64,000 nt of DNA from JAENVU01 sp046598395. Lineage in GTDB: Bacteria > Actinomycetota > Acidimicrobiia > IMCC26256 > JAENVU01. The notes below the pieces were generated by a model. It was not told the origin of the DNA. It did not search any database and saw only the letters and a program-made list of their open reading frames with translations. This document shows positions 26,710-35,480 of this stretch, in pieces. Both the position numbers and the translations under genes were made by a program. Each line of letters starts with the position of its first letter. The first letter of the stretch is position 1. The stretch is taken from the NCBI GenBank assembly GCA_046598395.1, contig JBKJIQ010000025.1, positions 1 to 64,000 of the forward strand. The letters are read 5' to 3'.

Positions 26710-27547
26710 GGACCTGAAGGTACCCGTTCGGTGAGGTCGGTCGCACGGTGGTCACCGCGAGGGCCATGAGTCGGTCGGCGGCGCCGGCGTCGCGAACTTC
26801 CACACGGAGCAGCGAGCCGTCGGCCCGCTCGCCCTGCTCGACGACAGTCGCGGTCACGGGGCCTACCCGTCCTGGGCTCACGAAATGCAGGACCGCGTCG
26901 GTCGTGACCCATCCGGCCAATGAGTCCGGGTGGGTCTCGGCGGTCGCGTGAACACCCGCCAGGTCGACGAGTGCGGCCGTGGCCCCGCCGTGCAGGATTC
27001 CCCACGGATTCTGCAGCGTCTCGGTGATGTCGATGGTGAGTTGGTTCACGGCGGTGGTGCGGATCCCGAGGAACTTCGACAGGGGTGGTCGATCGCCGGC
27101 ATCGAGCGGAAGCGGGGCGAGGACCAAGGGCCGGTCGTAGTGGGGGGGTCCGTTCTCGGGTTGGAGCACGGCGGAAGTGAGGCTGGCGTCGGCCACCAAC
27201 GCATCGTGGCCGCCGATGTCCCGGATGGTCACCGTGGCGACGACCGCTTTGCTGCCGGCTCGCCGCACTGTGGCGGCCAGTCCGAGTGGTCCCACGACGT
27301 CGAGCCGAATGCTGCGCAGCATGAGGTTGGTGGTGACGACCCACCCTGGGAGTGCGGCAAGCCCCGCGCATAGTCCGCCAACAGTGTCGGCGAGGGTGAG
27401 CAGCGCTCCCATTGCAATGCCGCCGTCCCGGGTGCGCAGGTGGGTGGAGGCGGGCGCGAAGCCTTCGAGCGATGCGGTTCCGGGTTGGGCCTCGCCGACC
27501 TCGCGCATCGTCAGCTCCATATAGCGCGCCATGCCGAAGCCGGTCAT
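26693..27547 (-). CDS. double-hotdog PaaI-like thioesterase (second of a tandem pair)
   Basis: 284 residues from ATG 27547, overlapping the preceding stop as ATGA. The open frame extends further upstream only as a shadow of the other hotdog gene. Two hotdog units: residues about 25-130 (GGIAMGALLTLADTVGGL) and about 160-275 (NPWGILHGGATAALVDLAGVHA). The HGG and LVD/LAD turns match the PaaI/YbgC thioesterase core. The second domain retains H-G-G plus a following Asp, suggesting activity on acyl-CoA. Co-expression with PlsC hints at acyl-chain turnover. Confidence 0.87.
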   Translation of the reverse strand: MTGFGMARYMELTMREVGEAQPGTASLEGFAPASTHLRTRDGGIAMGALLTLADTVGGLCAGLAALPGWVVTTNLMLRSIRLDVVGPLGLAATVRRAGSKAVVATVTIRDIGGHDALVADASLTSAVLQPENGPPHYDRPLVLAPLPLDAGDRPPLSKFLGIRTTAVNQLTIDITETLQNPWGILHGGATAALVDLAGVHATAETHPDSLAGWVTTDAVLHFVSPGRVGPVTATVVEQGERADGSLLRVEVRDAGAADRLMALAVTTVRPTSPNGYLQVRGPEF

Positions 27548-28410
27548 GGGACGCGAACTCCGCGGGCGCGCACGATCGTGGTGAGTTTGTGCTCGGCGCC
27601 CGCGTCGACCAGTTCCACGGACGCGGTCCCGCGCGCCGCGGTGGCCTCGAGCACGGTGGTGACAGATCGCAGCGGCCCGATCCGCGCGAGTGCGAGGTAC
27701 GTAATGTGCAGATCGACGACCGCGACCGGCGTGTGCGCGGCGCAGGTGAGCGCTCGCTCCGCGGCGACCGCTCCGGTCATAGCCACCATTCCGCCTTGGG
27801 TCGCTCCGAGCGTGTTGCGCACGTAGTCGGTGATCGGAAGTTCGACGGTCCCGGTCTCGGCGTCGACAATGGTGAGCCCCGTCGCGGTCTCCAATGGTGT
27901 GGTGAAACCTGAGTCGGGGAGCGCCATGGTGAGGCGGGTGACCGCATCGTTCTGATCGATGACGGGATTGCCGTCGCGGCGCGGCAGGACCGCGAAGCTC
28001 ATGGTGGCAAGACCAAGGTTCTGCCCGTCGGCGTGCAGTGCGACCTCGATCACCACAGTCGTGCGCCCGGAGCGGACCACCCGACCAATGGCCGACACGT
28101 CGACCACATGAGGGAGCGGCAGGAGGTGAAGGGTGAGATCCGCGGTGGCGATCCAATCGGGTCGCGCCGCGGTTGCGGCCAGTCCGCCTCCCAGCGCGTC
28201 GACCAGGGTGGCCAGCGCGCCGGGGTGGGTGACCCCGGTCTCGGATCGAAGGTGCTCGTTGACGGTGATCCAACCTCGCGCCGTTGGCCCGTTGCCATCC
28301 AGGTTCGGTGACATCTCGGTCGTGAAGCACAGGTCGCGTAAGACATGGCGATCAGGCGGGTAGGAAGCCAAATCGGGACGGGTGTCGAGACGGGGATCAA
28401 GCGAAGGCAC
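27544..28410 (-). CDS. double-hotdog PaaI-like protein (first of a tandem pair)
   Basis: 288 residues. N-terminal hotdog about 40-145 (THPGALATLVDALGGGLAA) and C-terminal hotdog about 175-285 (NTLGATQGGMVAMTGAVAAERA). In the second domain the usual H-G-G becomes Q-G-G, so one site may be degenerate. It is paralogous in architecture to the next gene, overlapping it by 4 bases, and may form a heteromer with it. Start at ATG 28410. Divergent from the YqgE gene by 56 bases. Confidence 0.85.
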   Translation of the reverse strand: MPSLDPRLDTRPDLASYPPDRHVLRDLCFTTEMSPNLDGNGPTARGWITVNEHLRSETGVTHPGALATLVDALGGGLAATAARPDWIATADLTLHLLPLPHVVDVSAIGRVVRSGRTTVVIEVALHADGQNLGLATMSFAVLPRRDGNPVIDQNDAVTRLTMALPDSGFTTPLETATGLTIVDAETGTVELPITDYVRNTLGATQGGMVAMTGAVAAERALTCAAHTPVAVVDLHITYLALARIGPLRSVTTVLEATAARGTASVELVDAGAEHKLTTIVRARGVRVP

Positions 28411-28466
28411 GGGCGGGAAAGATATCGGTGTCCCCGGCTCGGCAACTCACGTGCGACGATAACGGG

Positions 28467-29009
28467 GTGTTGTCATCGACCCGAGGCCAACTGCTGGTGG
28501 CCTCTCCCGACCTCGACGACCCCAATTTCCGTCGGACCGTGGTGCTCGTCATCGCTCATGATGCTGACGGCGCGCTCGGTGTGGTGATCAATCGACCTAC
28601 CGACATTTCCGTCGGTGAAGCATTGGTGGATTGGGAACGGGTGGCCTCCGAGCCTGCGTGTCTCCATGCGGGAGGACCGGTGGAACCTGATTCGGCAGTT
28701 GCGCTGGGGGAAGGGCCGCCGGACTCCACGGGATCCTCGCCAGGGGGGATCGTGGGCCTCATGCGTACCGTCGATCTCGACGGCCGACCCGACGACTATC
28801 GCGCGGTCCGCGTGTTCGTGGGTTACTCGGGGTGGGGTGGTGGCCAGCTCGACAGCGAGATTGCGCGGGGTGACTGGATCGTGGTGGATGCGACGGTCGG
28901 CGATCTCACCACCGCAGCATCCGAGTCGCTGTGGCGCGACGTGCTGCGCCGCCAGCGCGGCCGCGTCGCGATGTTCGCCACGGCCTCGGAGGATCCCACC
29001 CTTAACTAA
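28467..29009 (+). CDS. YqgE/AlgH family protein
   Basis: 180 residues from GTG 28467, which places VLSSTRGQLLVASPDLDDPNF at the N-terminus as in the family; an in-frame GTG 39 bases upstream is less likely. Conserved YqgE segments are visible: VVLVIAHDADGALGVVINRPT, LHAGGPV, RVFVGYSGWGGGQLDSEI and the WIVVDA end. AlgH/YqgE is an abundant conserved protein of unknown biochemical role, found next to DNA processing and nucleotide genes in other bacteria. It is convergent with the next gene, overlapping its 3' end by 8 bases. Confidence 0.93.
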   Translation: MLSSTRGQLLVASPDLDDPNFRRTVVLVIAHDADGALGVVINRPTDISVGEALVDWERVASEPACLHAGGPVEPDSAVALGEGPPDSTGSSPGGIVGLMRTVDLDGRPDDYRAVRVFVGYSGWGGGQLDSEIARGDWIVVDATVGDLTTAASESLWRDVLRRQRGRVAMFATASEDPTLN

Positions 29010-30066
29010 GGAGCCCGCGACCAGTCACCAGCGGGAGGTCGAGGGTGGAGAGCACGCCGGGCGCGGACGCGCACACCGCGGGTATCGCGTTGATGAGACG
29101 CATGCCGGTGGCCACGAGGCCGCCGGTGTTGTGATCGCCGTCTTCGCCCATCATCTCGAGCTCGAGGGTGTAGTTGGGTGAGCCTTCGATCGTGATCCGA
29201 TACCCGCCACTTCCCTTGGGTTGGGGCCAATCCGGGGCAATGTCGGGATGCATGCGGGTCACGTGCTCAACGATGATCGCCGGACGGCCGCGTACCCAAC
29301 CCTGGACTTCGAAACGCAGGCCGGCCATCGTTCCGGCGGCGATCGGACCTACCGCCGTCTCGAAGTCGGCCGTGGCCGGGAACTTCTCCACCACCTCGCG
29401 AATCTCGTCGATCGTCTCGCCGAGTCCAGCCGCAATCATGTGCAGCACTCCGCCCCAAGCGAAGGTGAGTCCGCCGGGGATCAGGAGCAACGGGGTGTGT
29501 TCGAGCGGCCCGCCGAAGCCCATGGTGTCGAAGAGCACCTCGGGTTGGAGGTACGTGGAATAGTCGAGGTTCTCCACAATCCGGATCGAGTCGATGCGTT
29601 CGCAGAATCCACTCGCCATGAGCGGGAGCAGGTCGTTGGCGAAACCGGGATCGATGCCAGAGGTGAAGCATGAGGTGTTTCCGGCTTCGCACGCGGCGCG
29701 GAGTTGCCGTACCCACCCGCGTGGTGCGGTGGGCGGGAAGATCAAGGACACGACGGCAGTCGAGACCACGTTCTTGCCGGACTCGAGCAGACGACACATG
29801 TCGTCCACGGCCTCTTGCGGTCGCAGGTCGCCGGTGGCGGTGTACACCACCACGTCCGCGTCGAGCGCCAGGAGTGCATCGGCATCGTTGGTGGCGAGCA
29901 CGCCGGTGGGTTGGTCCAGCCCACAGAGCGTGGAGGCGTCCTTGCCCGCCTTCGTTGCGGAATGGACCCACAAGCCGACGAGTTTGAGGTCGGGATGTCC
30001 GATGATGGAACGGAGGGTGTGCTGGCCGACGTTGCCGGTGGACCACTGCATCACGCGAAGAGTCAT
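29002..30066 (-). CDS. dihydrodipicolinate reductase-like NAD(P)H-dependent amine dehydrogenase family protein
   Basis: 354 residues. DapB-type Rossmann start (MQWSTGNVGQHTLRSI) with ADVVVYTATG and a NVVSTAVVSLIFPP segment, then the SGIDPGFANDLLPL catalytic-domain region characteristic of the 2,4-diaminopentanoate dehydrogenase-like subfamily common in Acidimicrobiia and mycobacteria. It is not the lysine-pathway DapB. The substrate is unknown. Its start is 59 bases from the divergent MsrA start. Confidence 0.88.
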   Translation of the reverse strand: MTLRVMQWSTGNVGQHTLRSIIGHPDLKLVGLWVHSATKAGKDASTLCGLDQPTGVLATNDADALLALDADVVVYTATGDLRPQEAVDDMCRLLESGKNVVSTAVVSLIFPPTAPRGWVRQLRAACEAGNTSCFTSGIDPGFANDLLPLMASGFCERIDSIRIVENLDYSTYLQPEVLFDTMGFGGPLEHTPLLLIPGGLTFAWGGVLHMIAAGLGETIDEIREVVEKFPATADFETAVGPIAAGTMAGLRFEVQGWVRGRPAIIVEHVTRMHPDIAPDWPQPKGSGGYRITIEGSPNYTLELEMMGEDGDHNTGGLVATGMRLINAIPAVCASAPGVLSTLDLPLVTGRGLLS

Positions 30067-30125
30067 GGCTGCGACCGTAATGAATGGATCCCGTCGACGA
30101 CAATATGCACACAGGAAGGAACCCT

Positions 30126-30788
30126 GTGGCTTTTCGATTCCCGAAGTTTTCGAACCAGACGATGGTCGACCCGGAGCGAGCGCTGCCCGGTCGGGCCGAG
30201 GAGATCACCGTGACCGACACTCATTTCGTGAATGGCAACCCGCTGCAGGCCCCGTATCCCGAGGGTCTCGAATCCGCAATGTTCGCGCTCGGATGTTTCT
30301 GGGGTGCCGAGCGCAAGTTCTGGGTCCTCGACGGCGTGTACACGACGGCCGTCGGTTACGCGGCGGGCACCACGCCGAACCCCACGTACCAAGAAGTGTG
30401 TGGTGGGCGCACGGGCCATACCGAAGCAGTGTTGGTGGTGTTCGACCCGTCGGTCGTCTCCTACGGCGAACTGCTGCGCGTGTTCTGGGAATCGCATGAC
30501 CCGACCCAAGGGATGCGTCAGGGCAATGACGTCGGCACGCAATACCGCTCCGGCGTGTACTGGTTCACCGAAGGGCAACGTGATGCGATCGAAGCGTCGC
30601 GTGCGATGTTCCAGGAAGGCCTCACCGCCGCGGGCTACGGCGAAATCACGACCGAGGTCCTCCCCGCGCCGGAGTTCTATTTCGCCGAGGATTACCACCA
30701 GCAGTACCTCGCTAAGAACCCCGGCGGCTACTGCGGACTGGGCGGTACTGGCGTGTCGTGCCCGGTGGGAGTCGGCGAGACCACCTGA
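30126..30788 (+). CDS. msrA: peptide-methionine (S)-S-oxide reductase
   Basis: 220 residues from GTG 30126, preceded by GAAGGAA. An in-frame ATG at 30084 would add 14 residues. MsrA reduces methionine-S-sulfoxide in proteins. The active-site GCFWGAE (catalytic Cys, Phe, Trp, Glu) and the late EDYHQQYL Tyr/His are present. The C-terminal GYCGLGGTGVSCP supplies two recycling cysteines, indicating a thioredoxin-type three-cysteine mechanism. The MVDPERALPGR N-terminal lead matches the long-N-terminus MsrA class. Confidence 0.97.
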   Translation: MAFRFPKFSNQTMVDPERALPGRAEEITVTDTHFVNGNPLQAPYPEGLESAMFALGCFWGAERKFWVLDGVYTTAVGYAAGTTPNPTYQEVCGGRTGHTEAVLVVFDPSVVSYGELLRVFWESHDPTQGMRQGNDVGTQYRSGVYWFTEGQRDAIEASRAMFQEGLTAAGYGEITTEVLPAPEFYFAEDYHQQYLAKNPGGYCGLGGTGVSCPVGVGETT

Positions 30789-30816
30789 ATCATTTCGACG
30801 ACTCTCAGACGCCGGT

Positions 30817-31275
30817 TCAGGTTGCCTGCACCAAGGGTTCCAGCGCGGTGATGTAGTCGACGAGGCGTGACGCGATCTCGAACGCAATACCGGGATCGCT
30901 CAGATCGGGGTCGAGCCAGGTCTCCGAGATACGACGCCAGTTCTCGGCTCGGCCGAGGAACGGGGCAACCTCGGCTTCCTCTCCGATTTCCTTGCGCCAC
31001 CGCTTCTCGTTCGCGGTGAGGCGCGCGATCACCGCGTCGTTGTCATGCGCTTTGGAATGCTCCGAATGGAACCCGACTTCGAGGGCGAGCGTGCGCGCAT
31101 CGGGCACATCGCGTGCCCCCACCACCTGGGCTTCGTAGTGCTCCTTGGTGGCCTTCGCAGTGTTGAACCACACCTTGATGCCGTACCGGTGGGACTTCAC
31201 GTGCAGCGTGCCGAGCTCTGCGGGGAGCAGACCGCGGACGGCGTCCTCCACGTCGGCAAAGAGTGATGGTTCCAT
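30817..31275 (-). CDS. hypothetical protein
   Basis: 152 residues, soluble, not recognised. Features: LHVKSHRYGIKVWFN strand, HYEAQVVG, and a charged LEVGFHSEHSK segment followed by helices RLTANEKRWRKEIG and WRRISETWLDP. The pattern suggests an alpha/beta fold with conserved His and Glu, but no family can be named. It starts 34 bases downstream of the EamA transporter end on the same strand and may be the last gene of that transcript. Codon use looks like its neighbours. Confidence 0.8.
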   Translation of the reverse strand: MEPSLFADVEDAVRGLLPAELGTLHVKSHRYGIKVWFNTAKATKEHYEAQVVGARDVPDARTLALEVGFHSEHSKAHDNDAVIARLTANEKRWRKEIGEEAEVAPFLGRAENWRRISETWLDPDLSDPGIAFEIASRLVDYITALEPLVQAT

Positions 31276-31309
31276 CGCTCCAGCATGACCGCGAGCGGCC
31301 CGGGGAGCG

Positions 31310-32149
31310 TCAGAGGGAGATGAGGACGAGCCCGACCACCGCCAGCGCCAGACCGGCGATGCGGCCGCGACCGATGCGTTCGTGTCCGAAGGCGCGGGCG
31401 AGGAGCACGGTCACGGCCGGGAACAGGTTGGCGACGGGCGCCACCACGCTCAGCAGGCCTTGCCGGACCGCGACCACGAGGAGTGCATTGGCGGCGGCGT
31501 CGGTCAGGCCGGAGATCGTGACGATCGGGAGCACCGAGCGCGGGAGTCGCCACCGCTGCTTGAAGAGTGGAAGTCCGATCGCCAGCACCACTACCGGCGC
31601 CACCCGGGCGGCGACGGCGGTCCAAAGGCCGGCACCGTGCGATGTCTCCGAGATCAGGATCAGGTAGAGGCCAAAGCCAACGGCGGCCCCGAGCCCGCAC
31701 TGGATTTCGACGCGACGGCCGAGCGCGCCCTCGGTCGTGGGTTCCTCTGCCGATCCGGCGACCACGCCGATGGCGACGAGCGCGATCACAATGCCGATGA
31801 TTGCGACGACACCCGGTTGTTCACCGCGTGCCAGGCCCCAGGTGACCTGAAGGATCGCCGCTCCCACCGCGCTCAGCGGTGCAACCACACTCGCCCGCCC
31901 CTGCGAGAGGCCGCGGTACAGCAATGCCAGCCCGCATACCCCGAGCAGTCCGGCGATCGCGCTCAGAACCAAATCTGCGAGCGTCGGGCTCCCGTGGGTG
32001 AAGGAGGCAAACCCGAGGAGCAGCACCAAACCGATGGCTTCGGTAGCGAGAATGACCGCGGTCTCCGGTGCTCGGCGTGAGGCCAGACCGCCGGTGAAAT
32101 CGCCCGTGCCCCACGCGCACGCGGCGAGTAGCCCGAACAAGATCGCCAT
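31310..32149 (-). CDS. EamA/DMT superfamily transporter
   Basis: 279 residues, about ten predicted membrane helices in two five-helix EamA repeats (1-130 and 150-278), a start MAILFGLLAACAWGTGDF typical of the family, and short charged loops. The drug/metabolite transporter superfamily exports amino acids, nucleotides or drugs; the substrate is unknown. Between it and the YVTN gene upstream lie 138 bases containing a 20-bp direct repeat. Confidence 0.92.
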   Translation of the reverse strand: MAILFGLLAACAWGTGDFTGGLASRRAPETAVILATEAIGLVLLLGFASFTHGSPTLADLVLSAIAGLLGVCGLALLYRGLSQGRASVVAPLSAVGAAILQVTWGLARGEQPGVVAIIGIVIALVAIGVVAGSAEEPTTEGALGRRVEIQCGLGAAVGFGLYLILISETSHGAGLWTAVAARVAPVVVLAIGLPLFKQRWRLPRSVLPIVTISGLTDAAANALLVVAVRQGLLSVVAPVANLFPAVTVLLARAFGHERIGRGRIAGLALAVVGLVLISL

Positions 32150-32245
32150 GCGCCGGACCGTACTCGCGGCGCCCGCGGTGACCGCGACGCATCTGCGAGG
32201 GAGGCGTCCCGACGATCATCAACCGTGGCTGCACACGGCGGTCGT

Positions 32246-32288
32246 GAACGAGCCGGACGAGCAATGAAGAACGAGCCGGACGAGCAAT
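32246..32288. repeat. tandem 20-bp direct repeat, period 23
   Basis: The 20-mer beginning GAACGAGCCG occurs twice without mismatch, at 32246-32265 and 32269-32288, just past the stop codon of the YVTN gene (minus strand). It lies in the short gap before the EamA gene. No inverted symmetry or known operator was seen. Confidence 0.85.
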
Positions 32289-33490
32289 TAGGACGTCCCG
32301 AAGATCATGATGGAGCCGGTGTAGTTGGCGACCCAGATGTGGCCGGTGGCGCGGTCATAGGTGATGCCGATCGGGTGGTACCCGGTCTGCACGTCCTGGA
32401 TGTTGCCCATCGTGGTGGCATCCAGCGTGCTCATCGTGTTTGACTCGTAGTTCACGACGTACAGGTGTTTCCCATCGGTGGAGATCGCCATGCTGCGGGG
32501 CGCCCGGCCGGTCGAGACCTTGGCTTGCACCACGCCGTTCACCGGGTCGAGTTTGGCCACACGGCCTTCGCCGTTCAGCGTGGCGTACAGCGTGAGGCCA
32601 TCGGGAGACAGCACAAGATGGCGTGGTCCCGCACCCACGTTGTAGATCCAGGAAAGTCCAAAACCGGCAAGGTCGATACGTGCGATGTTCTGGGTTCCCA
32701 TCACTGCCACGTAGGCGGTTCGAGAGTCAGGCGTGATGACGATGCCGCGCGGGTACGGGCCGAGGGGGATCCGCTTCACCTCGGCGTTGGTCGCGAGGTC
32801 GATGATGCTGGCGTCGAAGCTGCACCAGTTGGTGACGACGAGCAACCTGCCGTCCGGGGATACCGCGACGTACTTGGGGACTGCGCCCACGGGGATCACT
32901 GCGTCGATGGCGAGGGTGGCGATATCCACCCGGTAGACGAAGCTCGTGTCGGTTCCGTCGCCAGCCTGGCAATCGTCACTACCTTCAGGGCCAAACCCGG
33001 TGCCGTACATCGAGTAGTTGGAGATGTAGGCCTTCGTGCCGTCGGGGCTGAACGCGACTTCGACGGGCGCACCCCGTACCGGGCCAGGGTGCCCGCCGAT
33101 GCCGAATGCGCTGAGATCGACGGCGTCGGGAATCGTCTTGGCGAGATCGCCGTTGCGGTCGTAGACCGTGATCGAATGTTTGTACATCATGTTCTGCGCG
33201 AAGACGTAGCCGCGGCCGGATGCGACCACGCTCTTCGGTGCGATGTCGCCGGTCACGGTGCGCAGGAGAGCCAAGGTGCCGTCGGAGTTGGGGATGGGCA
33301 GGGTCGTGGTCGTGGTGCTGGTTGATGTGCTGCTCGTGCTCGAGGATCGCGTCGTTCCGGCTGCGCCGGGGTCGTTTCGGTCCGCGCGGTTCGCGCGATT
33401 CGCACCGGAGTCCGAGCGTGAGGCCACGAGCACACTGACGAGGACCACGGTGACTGCGAGTAGGACGATGAGTCCGAGCCGGCGCATCAC
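32288..33490 (-). CDS. membrane-anchored or secreted YVTN beta-propeller protein
   Basis: 400 residues. N-terminal hydrophobic segment (about 5-25) serves as signal or anchor. A Ser/Thr-rich linker (about 48-65) leads to a seven-bladed propeller made of YVTN-type repeats (RTAYVAVMGTQNIARIDLAG, KHLYVVNYESNTMSTLDATT, GHIWVANYTGSIMIF). The LLM gene upstream ends with its stop overlapping this ATG (ATGA). No enzymatic motif is seen. Extracellular binding or scaffolding is a guess. Confidence 0.9.
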   Translation of the reverse strand: MMRRLGLIVLLAVTVVLVSVLVASRSDSGANRANRADRNDPGAAGTTRSSSTSSTSTSTTTTTLPIPNSDGTLALLRTVTGDIAPKSVVASGRGYVFAQNMMYKHSITVYDRNGDLAKTIPDAVDLSAFGIGGHPGPVRGAPVEVAFSPDGTKAYISNYSMYGTGFGPEGSDDCQAGDGTDTSFVYRVDIATLAIDAVIPVGAVPKYVAVSPDGRLLVVTNWCSFDASIIDLATNAEVKRIPLGPYPRGIVITPDSRTAYVAVMGTQNIARIDLAGFGLSWIYNVGAGPRHLVLSPDGLTLYATLNGEGRVAKLDPVNGVVQAKVSTGRAPRSMAISTDGKHLYVVNYESNTMSTLDATTMGNIQDVQTGYHPIGITYDRATGHIWVANYTGSIMIFGTS

Positions 33491-34554
33491 ACGATGCCGT
33501 GGTTGAGGTGGGGGAGCACGAGTCGGCCGAAGTGTTCGGCCTCCTCGCGGTGGGGGTAACCGGAAAGTATGAAGGAGTCGATTCCCAGCGCGCGGTACGC
33601 CGCCAGTTTGGCCAGGATCTGATCCGGATCACCGACGATCGCCGCACCGCAACCGCTGCGCGCTCGGCCTATTCCGGTCCAGAGATTCTCTTCCACGAAC
33701 CCGTCGTCGCTCGCGGTGGCTCGGAGTTCGGCCTGGCGTTGCACTCCTGCCGATTGACTGTCGAGTGAGCGAGCGCGGATCGCGGATCCGGCCGCATCGT
33801 CGAGGCGGCTCATGAGCCGGGCGGTTGCGGCCACCGCGTCAGCTTCGGTCTCGCGCACGATGACGTGGACGCGGTAACCGAATCGCAGCCCACGGCTATA
33901 GGTCGCGGCTCGCACGCGAAGGTCGTCGAGAATCGCGGCGACGGCGGGCAGCGTGTCGGGCCACATGAGGTAGACGTCGGCAGCCTGCGCGGCAACGTCG
34001 CGCGCCGCGTCGGACAGTCCGCCGAAGTAGAGCGGCGGGCATTGTCCGCTGACGGTGCGGGCCCCGGGCGGGTCGAGGGTGATGTCATAAAACTCGCCGT
34101 GGTGCTCCACGGTGTCACCGGCGAGGAACGCTCGGAGGAGTTGCATGACTTCGAGGGTGCGGCGGTACCGAGGCTCGGAGGCGAGGGTTTGTCCGGGCAG
34201 GTCGCTGGAGATGATGTTGATGGTGAGGCGGCCGCGCAGCATCTGGTCGAGCGTCGCGAGTTGGCGCGCGAGCTGGGGTGGCCACATCTCGCCACACCGC
34301 ACGGCCACGAGCAGTCGGATTCGTTCCAGCGTCGGTGCGATGCCGGCGGCAAAAGCAATCGTGTCGATGCCGAGCGTGTAGCCCGAGGGCAGGAGGACGT
34401 TGTCGAAGCCCAGCCGATCGGCGGCGGCCACGATGTCGGCGCAGTGCTCCCACGATGATCGCAGCGCCGGATTCGCGACCCCGAGAAACTCGTAGTCGTC
34501 GTCACACAGCGCGCCGAACCACGCAATCTCCGCGGGCGCGGTAGGACCGCTCAC
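33487..34554 (-). CDS. LLM class flavin-dependent oxidoreductase (alkanesulfonate monooxygenase SsuD-like)
   Basis: 355 residues from GTG 34554, which overlaps the stop of the aldo/keto reductase as GTGA. An in-frame ATG at 34596 would lie inside that gene. TIM barrel of the FMNH2/F420 luciferase-like group. SsuD-type marks: IAWFGALCDDDYEFLG start, LLPSGYTLGIDTIAFAAGIAP, LRGRLTINIISSDLPG and C-terminal FVEENLWTGIGRAR...IVGDPDQI. It may oxygenate a sulfonated or other small organic compound; the flavin reductase partner is not in the window. Coupled to both neighbours by 4-base overlaps. Confidence 0.9.
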   Translation of the reverse strand: MSGPTAPAEIAWFGALCDDDYEFLGVANPALRSSWEHCADIVAAADRLGFDNVLLPSGYTLGIDTIAFAAGIAPTLERIRLLVAVRCGEMWPPQLARQLATLDQMLRGRLTINIISSDLPGQTLASEPRYRRTLEVMQLLRAFLAGDTVEHHGEFYDITLDPPGARTVSGQCPPLYFGGLSDAARDVAAQAADVYLMWPDTLPAVAAILDDLRVRAATYSRGLRFGYRVHVIVRETEADAVAATARLMSRLDDAAGSAIRARSLDSQSAGVQRQAELRATASDDGFVEENLWTGIGRARSGCGAAIVGDPDQILAKLAAYRALGIDSFILSGYPHREEAEHFGRLVLPHLNHGIV

Positions 34555-35459
34555 GGGAGTGGTTGGCCTTCGGAGGCGACCACGATCCGGTAGCAATCGG
34601 TCCGGTCGAGATGCACGCGCAATGCGTCGGTGGCGCGCTTGAGATGTTCGGGATCCTGGCTGCCGATGATCGAGACCGGGCGCGTGGGATGAGCCAGCGT
34701 GAACGCGATTGCTACGGCCGCGCGGTTCACGCCTTCGCGATGGGCGAGTTCATCAAGCACCAGCAGTAAGTCGGGGCGAACCTCGGTGCCGGTGACCAGC
34801 TGACCACCTGCGAGTGGGCTCCAGGCGAGTGGCGTCATGTGATCGCGCGCACAGCGATCGAAGGTGCCGTCACGTAACGGGTCGAGGTGGGTCGCGTTGT
34901 ACCTCGGTTGGGTGGTGACGAGTGCCGTGCCGAGAAACTCGCGCAGCGCATCGTGTTGGGACGGCGTGTAGTTGGAGATTCCGATTGCTCGGATCTTGCC
35001 TTCGTCCCGCAGGGCCAGGAGCGTGGATGCCACGATCTCCGCATGAGCGAAGAGATCCGGTCGGTGTACCTGGTAGAGATCGATGGTCTCGACGGCCAGT
35101 CGGTGCAATGAGGCTTCACAAGCTCGGCGCAGCGCTTCCGCGCTCGAGTCATACGGTACGGGAGGATGGATGCCGCCCTTGGTGGCGAGCACGATGTGCT
35201 CGCGGAGTTCAGGGGCGTCGGTGAGGACTGATCCGAGTAATGCCTCGCAGGAGCCGAAACCGGTACCGCCCCAGTCGAGCCCATATACATCGGCGGTATC
35301 GACGAGCCGCATCCCGTGGTCGAGCGCGGCGTCGAGTGCGCGGCGAGCGTCACGGATGTGACCATGGGTGAATCGCCAGCATCCGAAGGCAAGGGGTCCA
35401 ACGTGGAGTCCGGAACTCCCGAGTTCGCGCGTGCCGGCGTCGACAAGGTTCTCGGCCAT
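34551..35459 (-). CDS. aldo/keto reductase
   Basis: 302 residues from ATG 35459. A much longer open frame on this strand continues through the divergent Gfo/Idh gene and is rejected. (beta/alpha)8 NADPH-dependent oxidoreductase: RLVDTADVYG with the catalytic Asp and Tyr, HIVLATKGG with the catalytic Lys, LYQVHRPD with the His, AIGISNYTP, and VSIIGSQDPEHL near the cofactor site. First gene of the AKR-LLM-YVTN operon. Its start lies only 21 bases from the divergent Gfo/Idh start. Confidence 0.93.
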   Translation of the reverse strand: MAENLVDAGTRELGSSGLHVGPLAFGCWRFTHGHIRDARRALDAALDHGMRLVDTADVYGLDWGGTGFGSCEALLGSVLTDAPELREHIVLATKGGIHPPVPYDSSAEALRRACEASLHRLAVETIDLYQVHRPDLFAHAEIVASTLLALRDEGKIRAIGISNYTPSQHDALREFLGTALVTTQPRYNATHLDPLRDGTFDRCARDHMTPLAWSPLAGGQLVTGTEVRPDLLLVLDELAHREGVNRAAVAIAFTLAHPTRPVSIIGSQDPEHLKRATDALRVHLDRTDCYRIVVASEGQPLP

Positions 35460-35480
35460 GAGTCGTACGCTACGACACCC

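Noticed and set aside
27548..28330. Upstream extension of the second hotdog gene
   Set aside because: It is Arg/His-rich and antisense-like over the first hotdog gene; the ATG at 27547 overlapping the preceding stop is the natural start.
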